64,000 nucleotides of DNA from Chrysomallon squamiferum (GCA_012295275.1 CM022667.1:15964766-16028765); one strand, 5' to 3'. Positions 1-38,512 are shown, counted from the first letter of the stretch. The notes: generated by a model from the letters alone, not told the origin. Made by a program: numbers and translations.

Positions 1-260
1 ATGGTCTTGTATCTGTAATAACAAATAGATGATCAAATAATGCATGTACAGTTGAAGCATGAAATATCAATAATGTAAACTGTTTTATTATTTCATTGTT
101 ATTATTATGACTATCATATAGCTTTATTAGTATGTGATATTACTGTTCACAGTGAAGAATAATATTTTGGTTGCAACTATCTTTGATAAATTATTATTAC
201 TATTATTATTATTATTATTATTAAAGACTAATATAAAATTATAATTTTAAATTTTTACAG

Positions 261-1669
261 GCAAGAAAATCATGCATGACCCAATGGCCATGCGGCCATT
301 CATGGGATACAACTTTGGTCACTATCTTCAACATTGGTTTGATCTGGAGAAACCTGACCGTAAGGTAAACAACTTGCCTACCTTCCCATGTTCCAAAATT
401 TTAATTGTTTAGTCAACATTTTATGGATATAGCTGGAGTTTAAATGCATATGCAAATTTCTGTACGCATGATGACAAAAATGGTTAACTGCTTTTTAGAA
501 TGTGAATTTTTGTCAGAGTTGAAAAACTGGTTAATAATTTATTTTGTCAAATACATTGGTTTCTGTGTCAGTGACAGGGAAGAGGGGAGGGGTAGGGAGT
601 TAAAGGGGATTCTCACACCTGACAACACATCCAAAGAATGGAGTGCAGGTCAGTGGATAGACCCATTTGAACATTCACTCCTTCTTTGTAAACACTGATT
701 CTCTTTAACTGATGTTTTTGTTGCAGATACTTTATTCTGAAATCATTTTAAATTACTTAAATGTATATAAGTAATAAATGATTTATTGTTGATTTGATTC
801 AGATGCCCAAAATTTTCCACGTCAACTGGTTCCGTGTTGATGAAGATGGTAATTTCCTCTGGCCTGGTTTTGGCGACAACATCAGAGTACTGGACTGGAT
901 TATCAAACGATGTGATGGTGCAGTGGAAGCCATCAAGACTCCAATAGGATACCTGCCTAAAGAAGGTTTGCTAATTAATTTTTTCGGTGACTGACTTGAC
1001 TATCATTATATTGTCCAATTTTCTGTCAATCAGTTTTTCTTCTTTTTCATTTCTATTGTCTGATTTTTGTAATTATTTTTATTTCTTACTTATTAATCAT
1101 ATTTAAAAAAAAAATGAAATGTGATAATTAACTGTAGTGTGTATGTGTGTGTGTGTGTATGTGTATTTGTGATGTTGTTTAGGTTAGTTACTTTCATTAT
1201 ATTAAGAAACATGTTCACTGAATCAGAATATAATATTTCAGATTAATTGTAGTTATGTGAATATGTGGCTAGAAATAGATGGATGTAAACATGGACTTTT
1301 TTTTATTATTATTACTCTGTACAATAATTGGAACGAGGTATTGACTGATTTATGGTATTACTAATAGTCTAAAGATCTTGCTGTCTCAAACAGAGATGTA
1401 AAAAAATAATCTGTATTATTTTGTCACACATCTATATTTTTAAAATTTAAACAGGTGATATTGATCTCTCTGGACTTGACAAGCCAATTAACTGGAAAGA
1501 GCTGTTCAGTCTGCCCAAACACTACTGGCTGGACGACACACGTGAGAGCAGACGTTTCCTTGAGGATCAGGTAGGCACAGACACACCCAAGAAAATCTGG
1601 GAGATGCTGGCTAAACAGGAGAAGGAGTTTACTGCAATGCCTGGTCGTCAGATCAGTGAAACTGAGTAA
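261..1669 (+). CDS. PEPCK: Phosphoenolpyruvate carboxykinase (GTP), C-terminal part (last 3 coding exons)
   Basis: Exons 261-364, 803-965 and 1455-1669 (stop TAA 1667-1669) give about 160 C-terminal residues of GTP-dependent PEPCK, which converts oxaloacetate plus GTP to phosphoenolpyruvate, GDP and CO2 in gluconeogenesis. The first exon enters in phase 1 and encodes [12 protein letters not shown]; the second starts [11 protein letters not shown] and contains FLWPGFGDN. In the vertebrate enzyme the aromatic residues of this stretch stack on the guanine base, and W, F and N are kept here. The last exon ([13 protein letters not shown] then RRFLEDQ) matches the family C-terminal helices and ends ISETE. 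All junctions are GT-AG and in phase. The 5' exons lie before the window; bases 1-260 are intron. Animals have cytosolic and mitochondrial forms, and the N-terminus that would separate them is not visible. Confidence 0.96.
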
Positions 1670-4585
1670 AAGAAACAAAGTACAGAAATTATGTTTAGCT
1701 GCTACTGGAGGAAGGACATATCACGAACAGCAAACATCAATGCCCCCTCACCCCCACGTACCTTTAAGTAGGTGTCTCATGGTCAAGATACTGTAGCACT
1801 TGTGTGGTTTTTTTATGTAGCTATTGGTGTTGAAGATTAGAACTTGTTTGTAGACAAGGTTTGATGACATGGTTTAAAGAGATGTGACCATTGTTTGACT
1901 TTGCAGACTGAATTTCTTTACGCTATAATATTTGCTGTATTTTATTTGTAATCACTATTATTAACATATTTGCAAGAATAATTTTTTGATTTGCTATTTA
2001 TCCGTAGCTTTGTTTTTCTTAGGTAACTTTGATATAATTATTTAGAAGTATTTAAATGAATTTGTGATATGTATCACTTTATGTGATACGTTTGTTTTTT
2101 TTTTGCCGTCTGTTCTTTTTTTTTGTTTTCTCAAGTAATATCTGTGAAAAAAAAAAAATTCAGTAATTATTATGAGATTTACATTTTCAAAAAGATATGA
2201 CAGGCAAAAATATGTATATTTTTGTTGATGGGAGGATGTTTGTTAATTAAAATTTTTATAATCATGTTTGAAAAGATTTAACATTTTGTCAGTTTGTATT
2301 TGAGATTTTATTAAATTACCGTCTAGAAGTTCTATTGTTAAAGAATAATAAATGTTGATTTTTTAATATCCTTTCCCCATTTAATTGATGCATGCACTTA
2401 TGTGTGTTCATGTGAGAATTTTCATTCCCTATCTGCAGGTATAATAAAAGCATATATTTTAACAGTGGTAATGACCATCTTGAAGTTGAAAATAACAGGA
2501 CAATCATTTGAAATATCTGAAAAGTAAATCAAATAAAAAAATATATATATATTTCCTGAAGAATTTAGCTGACAGTATTTTAATTTTTGACTACATTTTT
2601 TGTCATTTCCATTGTTTTTATTTTTACTTACTTATTTATTTATTTAGTGAATTTTTTTTTTATTGATTATTTTTTTTTTAACTGACTTGACATATCCAAC
2701 ACAGTTTTGATTCCTCTGTATAATATCCGAAATCTAGTGCTATAAAAACAAAAAATTGTTATCCGCTAAAGTTATTTGTTTGGGTGTTCATATGCATTTA
2801 TTTAACTCATCTTGCTCAATTTTAAAAGCATTTCAAATTTTTTGTTTTTTATGAGGACCATTTTGTCTGCTCAAACTGATGGCATAAACTTGTATTAAAA
2901 CACAAAAATTTCACTATTATGTGAATCTGAGACAAAACTTTGGCTTTATTAAAATATATTATATGGAAAAACATTATAATTTTTAAAAGAAAAAATGATG
3001 TCTTTCAAACATTTAGTTTTACAATTTAATTCACTGAATTATATTACCAAAGAAGTAATTATATTTTTTTAAATGCTAAAAGATTTGAGTTGAATTCATT
3101 CATAACCAAAAAACAATTCCAACACTTACTACAAATCACTTTTGTTACCTGAGTGATTATTCTTCTTTAAGGAAGTGTTCATAAATATTATATAGTTTTT
3201 CTTAAGTGTTGAAATATCTATAGAATGTTGTTAATTTAATTAAACTTTTTGATTGTCTACGCTTTTCTGTATCATTTTTGAACTTGTTAATTTTGATGTG
3301 AAATTCTTTTGTGCCATTTCTTAACATTCTGCATATTAGTGCTATTTTCTACCTGTAACCCTCTATGTTATATTGGATAAAACAGATATTGGACTCTTTA
3401 CACTTAGCAGCTAGCTGCCACTAACTGAGATAATACAGTATTTGAACTTTAGATGGGATTTTTTTCCTTTCATTTGTAATCCACTGAACTTTTGTTGCAT
3501 TATTTATTAATATTAAAAATACCACCATTAGAGACACGATAATAAAAAATTAAAAAATTATTTTAATTACTTTTATAACTGAACTATGAACATTTTCTTC
3601 ATACATGACATAAAATTCTTTCAAAAGATTATTCTTCTTGGGGATTGAAAAACGAGATTTAAATTATGACCCTTTTATAAAAAATTTCTACATAGAAATT
3701 ATATTGGTTATTCCAAATCAAGACATTTAATCATGGAAATTTTTGTTTCATTGTAAATGCTTTTTTTTTTTAATTTTGTGTATAACAGTAACTATATATC
3801 TAAGGATTTGACAAATTCTAGGTGTTTTTAATTTAAAACCAAAAAAGTAGCTCATTGTAGTTACATCAACAAACAGGGATCTGATCTTTTTAAGACTTAC
3901 AAATATTTATGTATATGACTAGTATTTCTTATTTGTTTTGCTTTATATGTAACACTGTTATTATATGTATATCTGTAAACATATTGTATCAGATTTTGTA
4001 TTAGCAGTCTTTTAGTATCTGAAACTTTAAAAAGTATTAAAAAAAATAAAGTAAAACCTATAAAATACTTGTTGCTGTTTTTTTCCATCAGATCTCTTTT
4101 ATTATTTTAAAGTACAGTGAGATGTTTGAAAATATTGGTAGTTTTTTTACTATCACCAAAAACAAAGCCATGGATTATTTTTCCCCATCAGTATGTGCTT
4201 TAAAACATGGGTGAAAATGTTAATTTTCATATTTTTGTGTTATTTGTATTATTTTTAATAGCAAAAGTGTTAGTGTTAATGGAATGATAAATTAAAAAAT
4301 GACAACTTAGGTTTTGTTATCATAGAAAATGTTAGTGTCTTTAAACAAACATTTATATTTTCAATTTTGAAACAGACAATAAAAGTAGTTACCAAAAAGC
4401 AAATTTTTTTTAAAAATCAGTGTTAATTTTGAAATGGAAAAATATGTAATATGCTGTAACCGATTATAAAACTAATCAGTATGTTCTAAGGACATTGTAA
4501 AACAAATTGTAATTATACTAATTTTTAACATAAAATATCAGAAAATGAACCAGTGTGCTGACAAACAACACGTGATTGAAAAACA
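1670..4585. other. Convergent intergenic stretch with PEPCK 3' UTR
   Basis: Very AT-rich sequence between the PEPCK stop and the PRMT7 3' end. The first canonical AATAAA after the PEPCK stop on the + strand is at 2347-2352, with another at 2532-2537, so the PEPCK 3' UTR probably ends in one of these areas. No conserved coding segment was seen; the open frames here are short and of low complexity. Confidence 0.6.
2347..2352 (+). terminator. Candidate PEPCK poly(A) signal
   Basis: AATAAA about 680 bp after the PEPCK stop codon; the first canonical hexamer on this strand. A second lies at 2532-2537. Only transcript ends would show which is used. Confidence 0.4.
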
Positions 4586-4591
4586 TTTATT
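4586..4591 (-). terminator. Candidate PRMT7 poly(A) signal
   Basis: TTTATT on + reads AATAAA on the minus strand, 131 bp beyond the PRMT7 stop codon. Position and orientation suit 3' end formation of the PRMT7 transcript. Confidence 0.55.
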
Positions 4592-4721
4592 TAACAAAAT
4601 GAAGTCACAGGCCTCTTTGCTACACACAATTATCTGTTCCTTGATCTACAATATGTAATAATCATCATCTGTTATGATGGTTTTTTTTACTCTCTATACA
4701 TTAATAAAATATTCATTCAAC

Positions 4722-12159
<7,438 letters not shown>

Positions 12160-12294
12160 TATTTTTCACACAAATCACATGCCTCTGTAGAAGCGGCCAT
12201 CGTAAATAAGGGAGATAACTGTAACACTTGATGACAATAACTCACGAAACAAAATAATAATAATAAAAATAAAAAAAATAAAGTTAATTTTTTA

Positions 12295-12325
<31 letters not shown>

Positions 12326-12997
12326 TTTTAAATTAATAAACAATGATAACAGCTCAACAAGAAAGGGGAAATGCTGAAAATTTATAACCAATTTAACTTT
12401 ATAGGGCATACTAGCAAACATAGATACTAAATTGTATATTCTGCTCAAGTATTTTTTTTGAAATTTGGTTTATATGTTTAATATCCCCATTTGATGTACA
12501 ATTTAATTTTCAAGCAGTTTTGACTGCATATTTCTAAACAGATATTATCAGTTATCAACTGCAGACATCCGTTAAACATAAGTGTCATTAAAAACAAACA
12601 TCTGAAAATTTGGGATACACTTTCATTTTATTACAAAAAATGAAATCAATACCTTTTTAATGAACATTTTAACAGCCTTTTATTTAAGAAAACACTGGAA
12701 GTGAACTACAGAAGTATGTCAGAACTTAGAAAATAATTGTACTTCATTGTCCCTTGCAGCTTTAATTAGTTTCAGGAGTATATATGAATACGACATGCCT
12801 GATATGGCTGGTAGTTAAACAGCAGTGAAGAACCACAAAACATGAACTTGAAAATTAGTATTATTTAGAACATATGTACACTTAAAAAAAAAAATTGTAA
12901 CATTTATATGGTTGTTTCCAGATCTTTATATTTTTTGTTTATGCTAAACATTGATTTAACTGAGTATGATACAGGTTGATTCATTAAAATCTCAGTT
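12160..12997. other. PRMT7 promoter side and RNF212B 3' flank
   Basis: 838 bp between two minus-strand genes. The PRMT7-proximal part (12160-12260) is the least AT-rich and contains GCGGCCATCG and the motif AAGGGAGATAACTGTAAC (12208-12225). An AAT/ATA simple repeat lies at 12295-12325. The rest is AT-rich, with no coding segment seen. Confidence 0.6.
12208..12225 (+). promoter_or_regulatory. Promoter-proximal GGGAGATAAC-type motif (PRMT7)
   Basis: AAGGGAGATAACTGTAAC lies about 50-65 bp upstream of the outer PRMT7 start. It matches 16 of 18 bases with 22546-22563 between DPM1 and NSMAF and shares AAGGGAGA-AAC with the region upstream of RNF212B. A role in transcription is inferred. Confidence 0.4.
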
Positions 12998-15900
12998 TTA
13001 TTTTATTCCGTATCTTGTTGGAGATGGTGTTGCAAAATTAATAGGATGTGGAACAGACCTGTGAAAAAAATGAGAAAAAGTAATTACACACAAACAAAAA
13101 CACACATGCGCATTAAAGTAAAATGAGACAAAAAAACAACAATAAAACAACATATGTACACATCAAAAATGGAAAAAGAAACAAAACATTTAGTGTTTTT
13201 TCAAGATGAATAGACAATTTGGATATTAAACATTTCAAGCTATTCATCTGAATAAGTAAGTATGAATGAATATTTGTTTAATAACTATGTAACTGATCAT
13301 TTTCGCTATTTATTTTCCCATATTAAAACAAATTTTTTGGAAATGTTATTGCATTAAGATGAAAAATGTGTTTACTTACGTTGGTGTGCGCTGTATTTCC
13401 ATGTCTATTGGCGTACTGCGTGTGGTGCCTGTAAAAACAAAATTTAAAAACTTTTTTATTAGTTTATAATACTACAAAAGTTGATATAATACTGATATAG
13501 CTATCAATATCAACTACATTACTTCTAGTATCTCCAATACAAATGCTATTATTACTAATATCAGAAACTATTTTTATTATTTCAACAGTTATAAATTAAT
13601 TTGTAACTTGACATAAGTTTATTAGCAGCAAAGATGGTACAACAAAAACTTTAAAACAGTTGTATGGATATTCAATCCATTTGATACTGAAAATGCCATT
13701 AACAGTCTTACAATCTTATCCATGAGTCTTAACATTAAAGTTGTTTTCTTTTTACTCTAAACCCAATAATTCCCAAAGTTTTAGTTTTCCAGTCCCTTAG
13801 CCTTTTGTCTTCATCTTCAAAACACTCAGCACAGTTCTATAATTCCATGCAGTCAGTCCAATTTATCTGTCTATATATTTAATCTATCTGTTTGAATGAA
13901 AGGTGAGAGAACCTGCAAATTAATAATCCTCATCACCATTTTTGAAATTCCTGCTGTCCCATGAGTGCAATATTTGTAAACTTTGTTAACCACTGTTCTG
14001 AACAAGGAAAACAAAAATATCTTTAGTTCACATCACTCAATAATGATATTAGATTTAAAGAGTTACATATATTTTACCTATTCTTCCACCACAGGGTGGT
14101 GTTCTGACTGACACACGACCTGGAGCTATTGAACATGGAGGAGTTCCAACCTGAAACATTGACCAATTATACTATTTTATAATAGCTTTTAGTTAATTTG
14201 CCTATCACAATATGACATCATTTCACTTTCTCAAATCACACACACCAAATATATTACATAAAGGACTGTTTCAAAAATAATATAATTTAATTTGTAAATT
14301 ATAATAAATGGTAACTAAATGAAAGTACAAAAATATGGAATTTTATTTATATTTTTTTTTTACAAATAATAAAGTAAAATTTAAAATATTATAGTTTGAA
14401 AATAAGACTTTTGGTTATTAAAAGACTTTAATTTTGTACAGTAAATATTTATAAAAAAAACCCCACAAAAAAAAAAAAAAAACCACCATAAAACAAACAA
14501 AAAACACAACAACCTCAAAACAAAAACAAAAGACAAACAAAACAAAAAATATAATAATATATGTATATAATGATACTTGCATATGTATTGTTCATTTTCT
14601 TTACCTGTGAACCAAGCTGAGACCTGAAAAAAAAAATAAAAAAAATAAAAAAAAATTCAAATTGTGACACTCAATTTTGTGACAGATTTAGTACATAGGG
14701 ATATAAAACAAATCAGAGACAGACTGTTGCAGCAAGGAGAGCAAACAACAAAGTGGATATAACCCAACCTACTTACTGTAAATGTGGACAAAACCTCGAC
14801 CTGACAGAGTGGACATTTTGCCAGAAATATGTCCACATATCCACCTGTGTCTCTGCCTCTCTCATAAACACTCACAATGACATACATATAATATACAAAT
14901 TTATTTCCTTAATACTCACTGCAGAGCAGCGTTAATTCTGTTAAGATATGGCAACGGAGATTTACCAGGTGAATCTGTTTAAAAGAAATTAATTCTCATG
15001 ATGAAGTTTTATTTATTTATTCATACACCATTAAATATAATGAATAAACGTGTGCAATTATATGATTTAAAAGATCACTGAAAAAAGAAAAGAATAAAAG
15101 ACAAAACCATTCTTATATATGTATTACTGGAAAGATCCCTTTAACAGTTAATATAATAATAATTTATGGAGGTTATGTACTTTCCTATTAATTTTATTTG
15201 ACTGAATATGAAAAATACAAAGGGTTTTAAATTTCAAAGTGCAATTGCTTTGTAGACTTACCTCGATGAGCTGGTGAAGATGACATCTTACTTGGTGTTC
15301 CAGGTCTGAAGCATGAAGACAAAAATAATAGTTACAACAGCAGTTATAACAAAAACAACATTAATAATGAATGTAATAAACTGTTTCTATTAATAATAAA
15401 AATAAGATTATAACAAAAATAAGAAGAAAAGATAAAATACCATTTTTATTAATATCAATATATATCAAAATAATTAGATTATGAAAAATAAAATAAAATA
15501 TCCATTAATAATATTTATACAACTGCAAATTTTATGTTAAGCTTTTTAAGTGTAGTTTAAAGAAATATTTTAAAAGGACAGATTAAATACATTCAGTATA
15601 TTAACATAAATTTTAAAAACCTAACAACAATGGAATTATTAAGACACAAATTAAAAAATTTGTTTATAAATTTTGTTTAAAATGTTAACAAAATAAAGAT
15701 GAACCGAGATCGACTTATTACTTTCAGTTAAATGTATGAAGATCAAAAAATAAATAAATAAAAATGAATACTATTAAATGAAACAAATTAAAATTATATT
15801 AAGAATATAAAGCAGTTGTTTTTAATTACCTTGAATGACTTCCTAAACCCTAAAATTAAAAAATAAATCATTCTACATTGTTTTCCATTAAATTACAATT

Positions 15901-16174
15901 TTCTACAATAAAATTAAATAAGAAAGGAAATAATGTCAGAACAATTAAAATGTTGAAGGTTGTAAATTCTTCTCCATAATTTAGTGACAGATTCACAGAA
16001 TGTAATAAAAAGTAAAACTCTGACAATCAGAAATAAATTATATATATATATAAACAACAACTATATATAACAATAATAATTCCTGAAAATATATTGAAAT
16101 TACCTTCTCAGATATCAACCGTTTCAAATATGAATTCTCTTCCCTTAATTTAATAATCTCTCTGAAAATAAATG

Positions 16175-16220
<46 letters not shown>

Positions 16221-17816
16221 AGAAAAGAATAAATGAATGAATGAATGAATGTTTAATGGTACCCCAGCACAAAGAAAAGAATAAATCTCATTTTCCTAAG
16301 CAAAATAAAATAACAATCCATATTTAATTATATGAATTAACAAAAATCTGTTTTATCAAAAACTAACAAAAAAAAGAAAGGTATATAAAAATATACATGT
16401 TTTCCTTACCTTTCAAGGCTCTGCAAACATGAGCTATATTTTTCTGCTTTTCTGACATACTCTTCTTGTTTCAAAAGCTGAATTAGAATAATTTTTATAT
16501 GGCATGACTAACAGAAATGTTTAATGGCTTTTTCATACCAAACAGATGGAGACTACACACACAAACACACACACACGCATATGTGCTCACACTAAATTAT
16601 ATATTCATCTTACTTTCTCACGGATATGTGAAGTAAGCCTTTTTCTGTGGTTTTTCTGAAAATCAAAAACCTGAAAAAAGCAAATCATATTATCTGTTTA
16701 AATTATCATAAAAGCATAATAAAGGACATATACATGTCTTTTTATTTACAGTCATAAAAAATATATTAATTTGATTCTTAATAGATGACAAAAAGAAATT
16801 TTAAACATTATTTAGCATAAATTTTAAAGATTTTGTTGTTACTTCCAAACTATTTAATTTCAAATAACTGTTATGCATGTAATCACTAACATTATTTGAA
16901 AATATATTTATTATATGGTAAAAAAAAATATATACCAAGCAGGTAAATATATTTGTAACTAGTAATGAAAAAGATTAAATAATAAAAATGTCACCTGTAT
17001 TATTTGTTTCTGATACTTTCTTAAAAGATCCATTGGATCAGTGAAAAACACTTCAACATCTGGTTTCAGCTGAAATACACATTTCAGTAAATTTTGTCCC
17101 AGGTTTAGAATAAGACTTTTTTGTTTTATATATAATTCTATAATAAATTATGTAAACAGCAAAGTGTTTAACAAAATATTAATAATAAAATAATAATTGA
17201 ATATAAAGGAAAATAAATGAAGGAAAATAAATGATATCAGTTCTGTCAAACCAAAGAATGAAAGATGTAAAATTTAGTGATTAATCAGGAATATTTGATA
17301 GTTAATATAATTTAGGTTAATAAGTTACAGACCTTGCCTGTCAGTGGAATAGTTGAACATTTGGCACCACACATTCTGCATTTCTCTTTAGTTCCTACAA
17401 TAACCATTGTCATTTGTTACAATTTTTGCACATGAGTAAATAAATAAATACTATAAAAGGTACAGATATGAGTTCTTGAAATCATTTCACTTTCAGAACT
17501 GAACTAAAACTATGTTAATTTGTTCTTTAGCACATTACTGTTTGTCAACAGTTTTATCATTTCTTAAATGTATGCGTTCACATGTTCATTCTGGTCAATA
17601 AATCGAAATAAATTAGTTAAATAATAACTCGATTTAAATTATAAACTTTTTAACATCGATAAGTTGGAAGAGGCCATATTTTAATTACTACTAAATTCTT
17701 ATCGACACACCTGATTCCAAACAATCTGCACAATACATGTGACCACAGCTTGTGAGAAAAAACTTCAGGCCATTTCCAGGTTGCAAGAAACACTGGTTAC
17801 AATGAAGCCAGTCCAT
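12998..17816 (-). CDS. RNF212B: RNF212B-like RING finger / coiled-coil protein
   Basis: Members of the Zip3/RNF212/HEI10 group are meiotic SUMO- or ubiquitin-ligase-like factors that mark recombination sites for crossing over. Exons: 17816-17711, 17394-17333, 17069-16995, 16670-16614, 16477-16410, 16161-16104, 15849-15830, 15305-15262, 14974-14920, 14623-14605, 14150-14078, 13428-13380, 13058-12998. They sum to 747 nt: 248 aa plus stop. The protein starts [10 protein letters not shown] and has a complete C3HC4 RING: C6, C9, C24, H26, C29, C32, C41, C44. A charged helical segment at about 62-142 ([27 protein letters not shown]) should form a coiled coil. The tail (143-248) is Ser/Pro/Thr-rich with about ten S/T-P sites. 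The MDW-HCNQCF start is closer to RNF212B than RNF212. It is shorter than the roughly 300 aa vertebrate proteins. Tiny exons (19-20 nt) in the tail are less certain than the RING exons. Confidence 0.9.
13002..13007 (-). terminator. AATAAA next to the RNF212B stop codon
   Basis: The last codons read GGA ATA AAA TAA, so an AATAAA hexamer lies within the final codons, directly before the stop. If used, cleavage would leave a 3' UTR of only some 10-30 nt. Other TTTATT hexamers farther left (around 12634 and 12679) could serve instead. Confidence 0.25.
14640..14915. repeat. Possible degenerate repeat in RNF212B intron 9
   Basis: A stretch richer in GC than its surroundings, with internal inverted pieces (GTGGATAT and ATATCCAC; TGGACAT and ATGTCCA). 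It carries 60-77 codon open frames on both strands that match nothing I recognise. Probably an old interspersed repeat; its family was not identified. Confidence 0.3.
16182..16212. repeat. (AT)n microsatellite
   Basis: AT dinucleotide array directly upstream (transcript sense) of RNF212B exon 6. Confidence 0.9.
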
Positions 17817-18550
17817 GAAGAATTCCGTACTTCCGTTTTAATCAAATACCAAAGCAGACGATAAAAATTATAATTGGCGCCATTTAAATCTTTTAAAAAT
17901 ATTTTGAAGTTGTCTCCCTTCCAGAGTTATTGTACTCGCTCGATGTCATTGACAAAACAAAAATAAACCAAAAAAACACAGCTTTACTACGCATAGCCTA
18001 ATTATTGATAAATAATAATCATAATAATAATTATTATTATTATATTTTAAATTTGGCTTTGTAATGCACAATTTGCTTTATAATATATATAAAAAAAATA
18101 AAAAAATAAAAAATAAAACATATTTCTGAAAACATAATAAAAAAACATTTTTATTTTTTTATTTTATTTTGAGTCTCAATCCTGATCCTACTTTGCCAAC
18201 CAAAAAATATATGTTTGTTAATTATTAAATACTTTGCTTGCATTCTCTCTCAGATTATATATAAATAATTGATATTTAAAGATTTGCAATTTTTTTTTTT
18301 CAATCATTATTCATTTACATTTGTTATTAATTTACCTCGTTGAATCTAAAGGGCAAAAATACTTTGCAAAAAACATTAGTTATTATTACTTAAACGTATT
18401 TAGAATATTAAAATATGCAGAGCTTCTGTATTTATTCTGTTATCAAACATTTCTTGATATCAAACACATGAACATACGCAAATATCAGAACAACACAAAT
18501 GAACAAATAACAGTTCTTTTTATTCAGAAAATTGCACATAACATATTTGG
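17817..18550. other. RNF212B promoter side and DPM1 3' flank
   Basis: 734 bp between two minus-strand genes. The 17820-17960 part is less AT-rich and holds TTGTCTCCCTTCC (reverse complement GGAAGGGAGACAA), a relative of the motif near PRMT7. Past about 18000 the sequence is AT-rich and grades into the DPM1 3' UTR. Confidence 0.55.
18519..18524 (-). terminator. Candidate DPM1 poly(A) signal
   Basis: TTTATT on + (AATAAA on minus) only 27 bp beyond the DPM1 stop; a second copy lies at 18431-18436. Either gives a short 3' UTR. Confidence 0.5.
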
Positions 18551-36326
<17,776 letters not shown>

Positions 36327-36375
36327 ACTGTTCAGAACAGCTGTGCACAAAATATTTTATATCCATAATAGAAAG

Positions 36376-36381
36376 AATAAA
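36376..36381 (+). terminator. Candidate NSMAF poly(A) signal
   Basis: AATAAA 50 bp after the NSMAF stop codon, the first canonical hexamer on the coding strand. Confidence 0.5.
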
Positions 36382-36454
36382 TAGTGATACTGATCAAAAG
36401 AAATGCTCTGATTCAGTATTTAGTGAACTGACTAGAGGGTTACAGACTCAGTCC

Positions 36455-36700
36455 TAAAGACTGTAGCTTAGTGGTTAGAACTTTCAGCTGAGTACAAAGT
36501 GGTCATCATTGGATCCACAGTAAGTTAAATAGGCCATTTCCCATTCCAAATATAATCCACCATTTGGGGCTATTTCCATTTATGCCAGAGCTTCACAAAT
36601 ACTTACAAGTGATAGTAGTTATGTCCTCTTCTCTCCTAGAAATGTGCATAAAAAAATACTTTGCAGCTAGTGAAGACAGAAAAATAATTATTGTCATTAA
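36455..36700 (+). mobile_element. Decayed tRNA-derived SINE copy 1
   Basis: GTAGCTTAGTGGTTAGAAC at about 36466-36484 is a tRNA-like A box and TTGGATCC (about 36509) a B-box remnant. The body includes GGGGCTATTTCC, GCCAGAGCTTCACAA and ATGTGCATAAAAAAATACTTTGC followed by GCTAGTGAA. From memory this order matches a SINE common in molluscs; the same blocks recur at 51.7, 53.3 and 58.0 kb. Confidence 0.65.
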
Positions 36701-38507
36701 ATTTACCAAATTTTAATTCTAACTTTCAGAAATTACATTGCCTATTTAGCCTTGAGGATGTAGTAAGCTCCATTTCCCATTGTATTTTATTTGTTTATTG
36801 TTATTGTGCACCAATATCATTAAATGTATCAAATTTTTATTTTAACTTTCTCAGAATTCTAGTCTAGTCTTCAGAATACAGCAAGTTCTGTTTTTCATTT
36901 TTATAGTTTTCGTTTTTGTTATTTCACTATCTTAACCTGATATTTATCAGCCATTAAAATAGGGCATTTTTATGAAATGTTAATCACAATACTGTAGTTT
37001 TGGGGGGTTTTTTTATAAATATATTTTGCTTAATGTCTTTTGATTGATTATTTGATTTTGCACTAATAAAGAAGTATGATGACAAAATTAAACCTGGGGA
37101 AAGCTGCCATATTGACTTCCTTCATCACATTTTGTGAGTAACATATAGTAAGACAACCGAAGTAACTGACGGATGTGACAATTTTCATTTTTTAATTTGT
37201 TACCTAGGCAGTTAGTTCAAATAGAATTCTGTGCTTTCAGTTATTCCTATTCATTCCAGAAATTAAGTAATTAAAATATCCTTAAAAGGCTTTGTCATTA
37301 AATATAACCAATACAGCGTAAGAAAAGGTTAAGCTAAATTCAATAGCTGTAATGGTCAGTAAAGATTCTCAGAAACTGAATTTATGTTTTATGAATGGGA
37401 ATAGCATTTTCTGTATATAATTACATATAATATTGCAGTTTTTGCTGAATATATCAAATAATCATTTTCTTGCAAATCACTGCATGTGCCAAAATGTTAT
37501 ATATGAATATTATTTTTATATTCAACTAGATGTATTATAAATGGCATAAATGTTTGTAGAATTATTTTTAAAATTATTTTATGGGATTTATATGGTGCTG
37601 TAATAAAAATTAAAAAAATAAAAACTTTATACATCAATAAATTTTCTATTTTAAACATCACCAGGTATTTACTGTTTTTTTAAATGTGTGTTTGTAGTTT
37701 TAAATTTATGCCATCTTTTTCATGATTTTCATGCTGAATTTAATATCTGGTCATTATAATTTTAAAATAAGAAGCATCTGGTAAACTAGATTCTTCTTAT
37801 TTTAAAATTATAATTATCAGTCATATTGATATTATTTATTTATTTATATATTGTTTGTAAAAATAAAAATAAATGAAATTATTATTTTAACTGTATTAAA
37901 AATTGCGTTTCTAGGGAGTTTGTCTTCTGTGTTTGAGAAACCAGTCTTTGTTTTAGTTTTAATAGATTGTTACATTATGCGAATAAATATATTTTTCTGA
38001 CAATCTGTACTATTTCCTTTGTCTAATTACAGATATTGGGCTAAAAAGCAGAAAATAATTTCTGTTCAAACGTTTAAATTCATATTTAGTATTATCCATA
38101 TTATATATGAATTGATTAAAAAAAAGAGAGGCATACAAGGATTGTAAACAAATTACACATCTTGGTAGTAAGAGTAAATTATTCCATGGTTGCCTACTTT
38201 CAGACCATAAAGGTAATATTTTATTGTTAGAAACAGTTGGGCACCTACATCAAAATAATGAAATGAACCATATAAAACATATAAACTATGTGAACTAACC
38301 AATTTATAATATGAATAATTAGGACCATCTTCACTACTGGAAATAGAAAAGAATCTTGCATTAGAATTTACTTCTGACTTCATGTACCATTTTAAATAAA
38401 AATAGAAACGTTTATGATATGTCTTCACTTTTTTAGGTATATAAATTGATCTGGTGTAATATTTAAAATATCTGAGTCATCTGAACAGTAATTAAAGTAA
38501 ATATCAC

Positions 38508-38512
<5 letters not shown>

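Noticed and set aside
444-698. 84-codon open frame between PEPCK exons
   Set aside because: It lies in an intron whose flanking exons join in frame by standard GT-AG splicing, and it matches no family.
36466-36520. A functional tRNA gene
   Set aside because: The A-box-like and B-box-like pieces belong to a decayed SINE head; the sequence cannot be folded by eye into a complete cloverleaf.
38153-38428. 91-codon minus-strand open frame
   Set aside because: It has no ATG start, no recognisable family, no splice context linking it to other exons, and lies in AT-rich flank.
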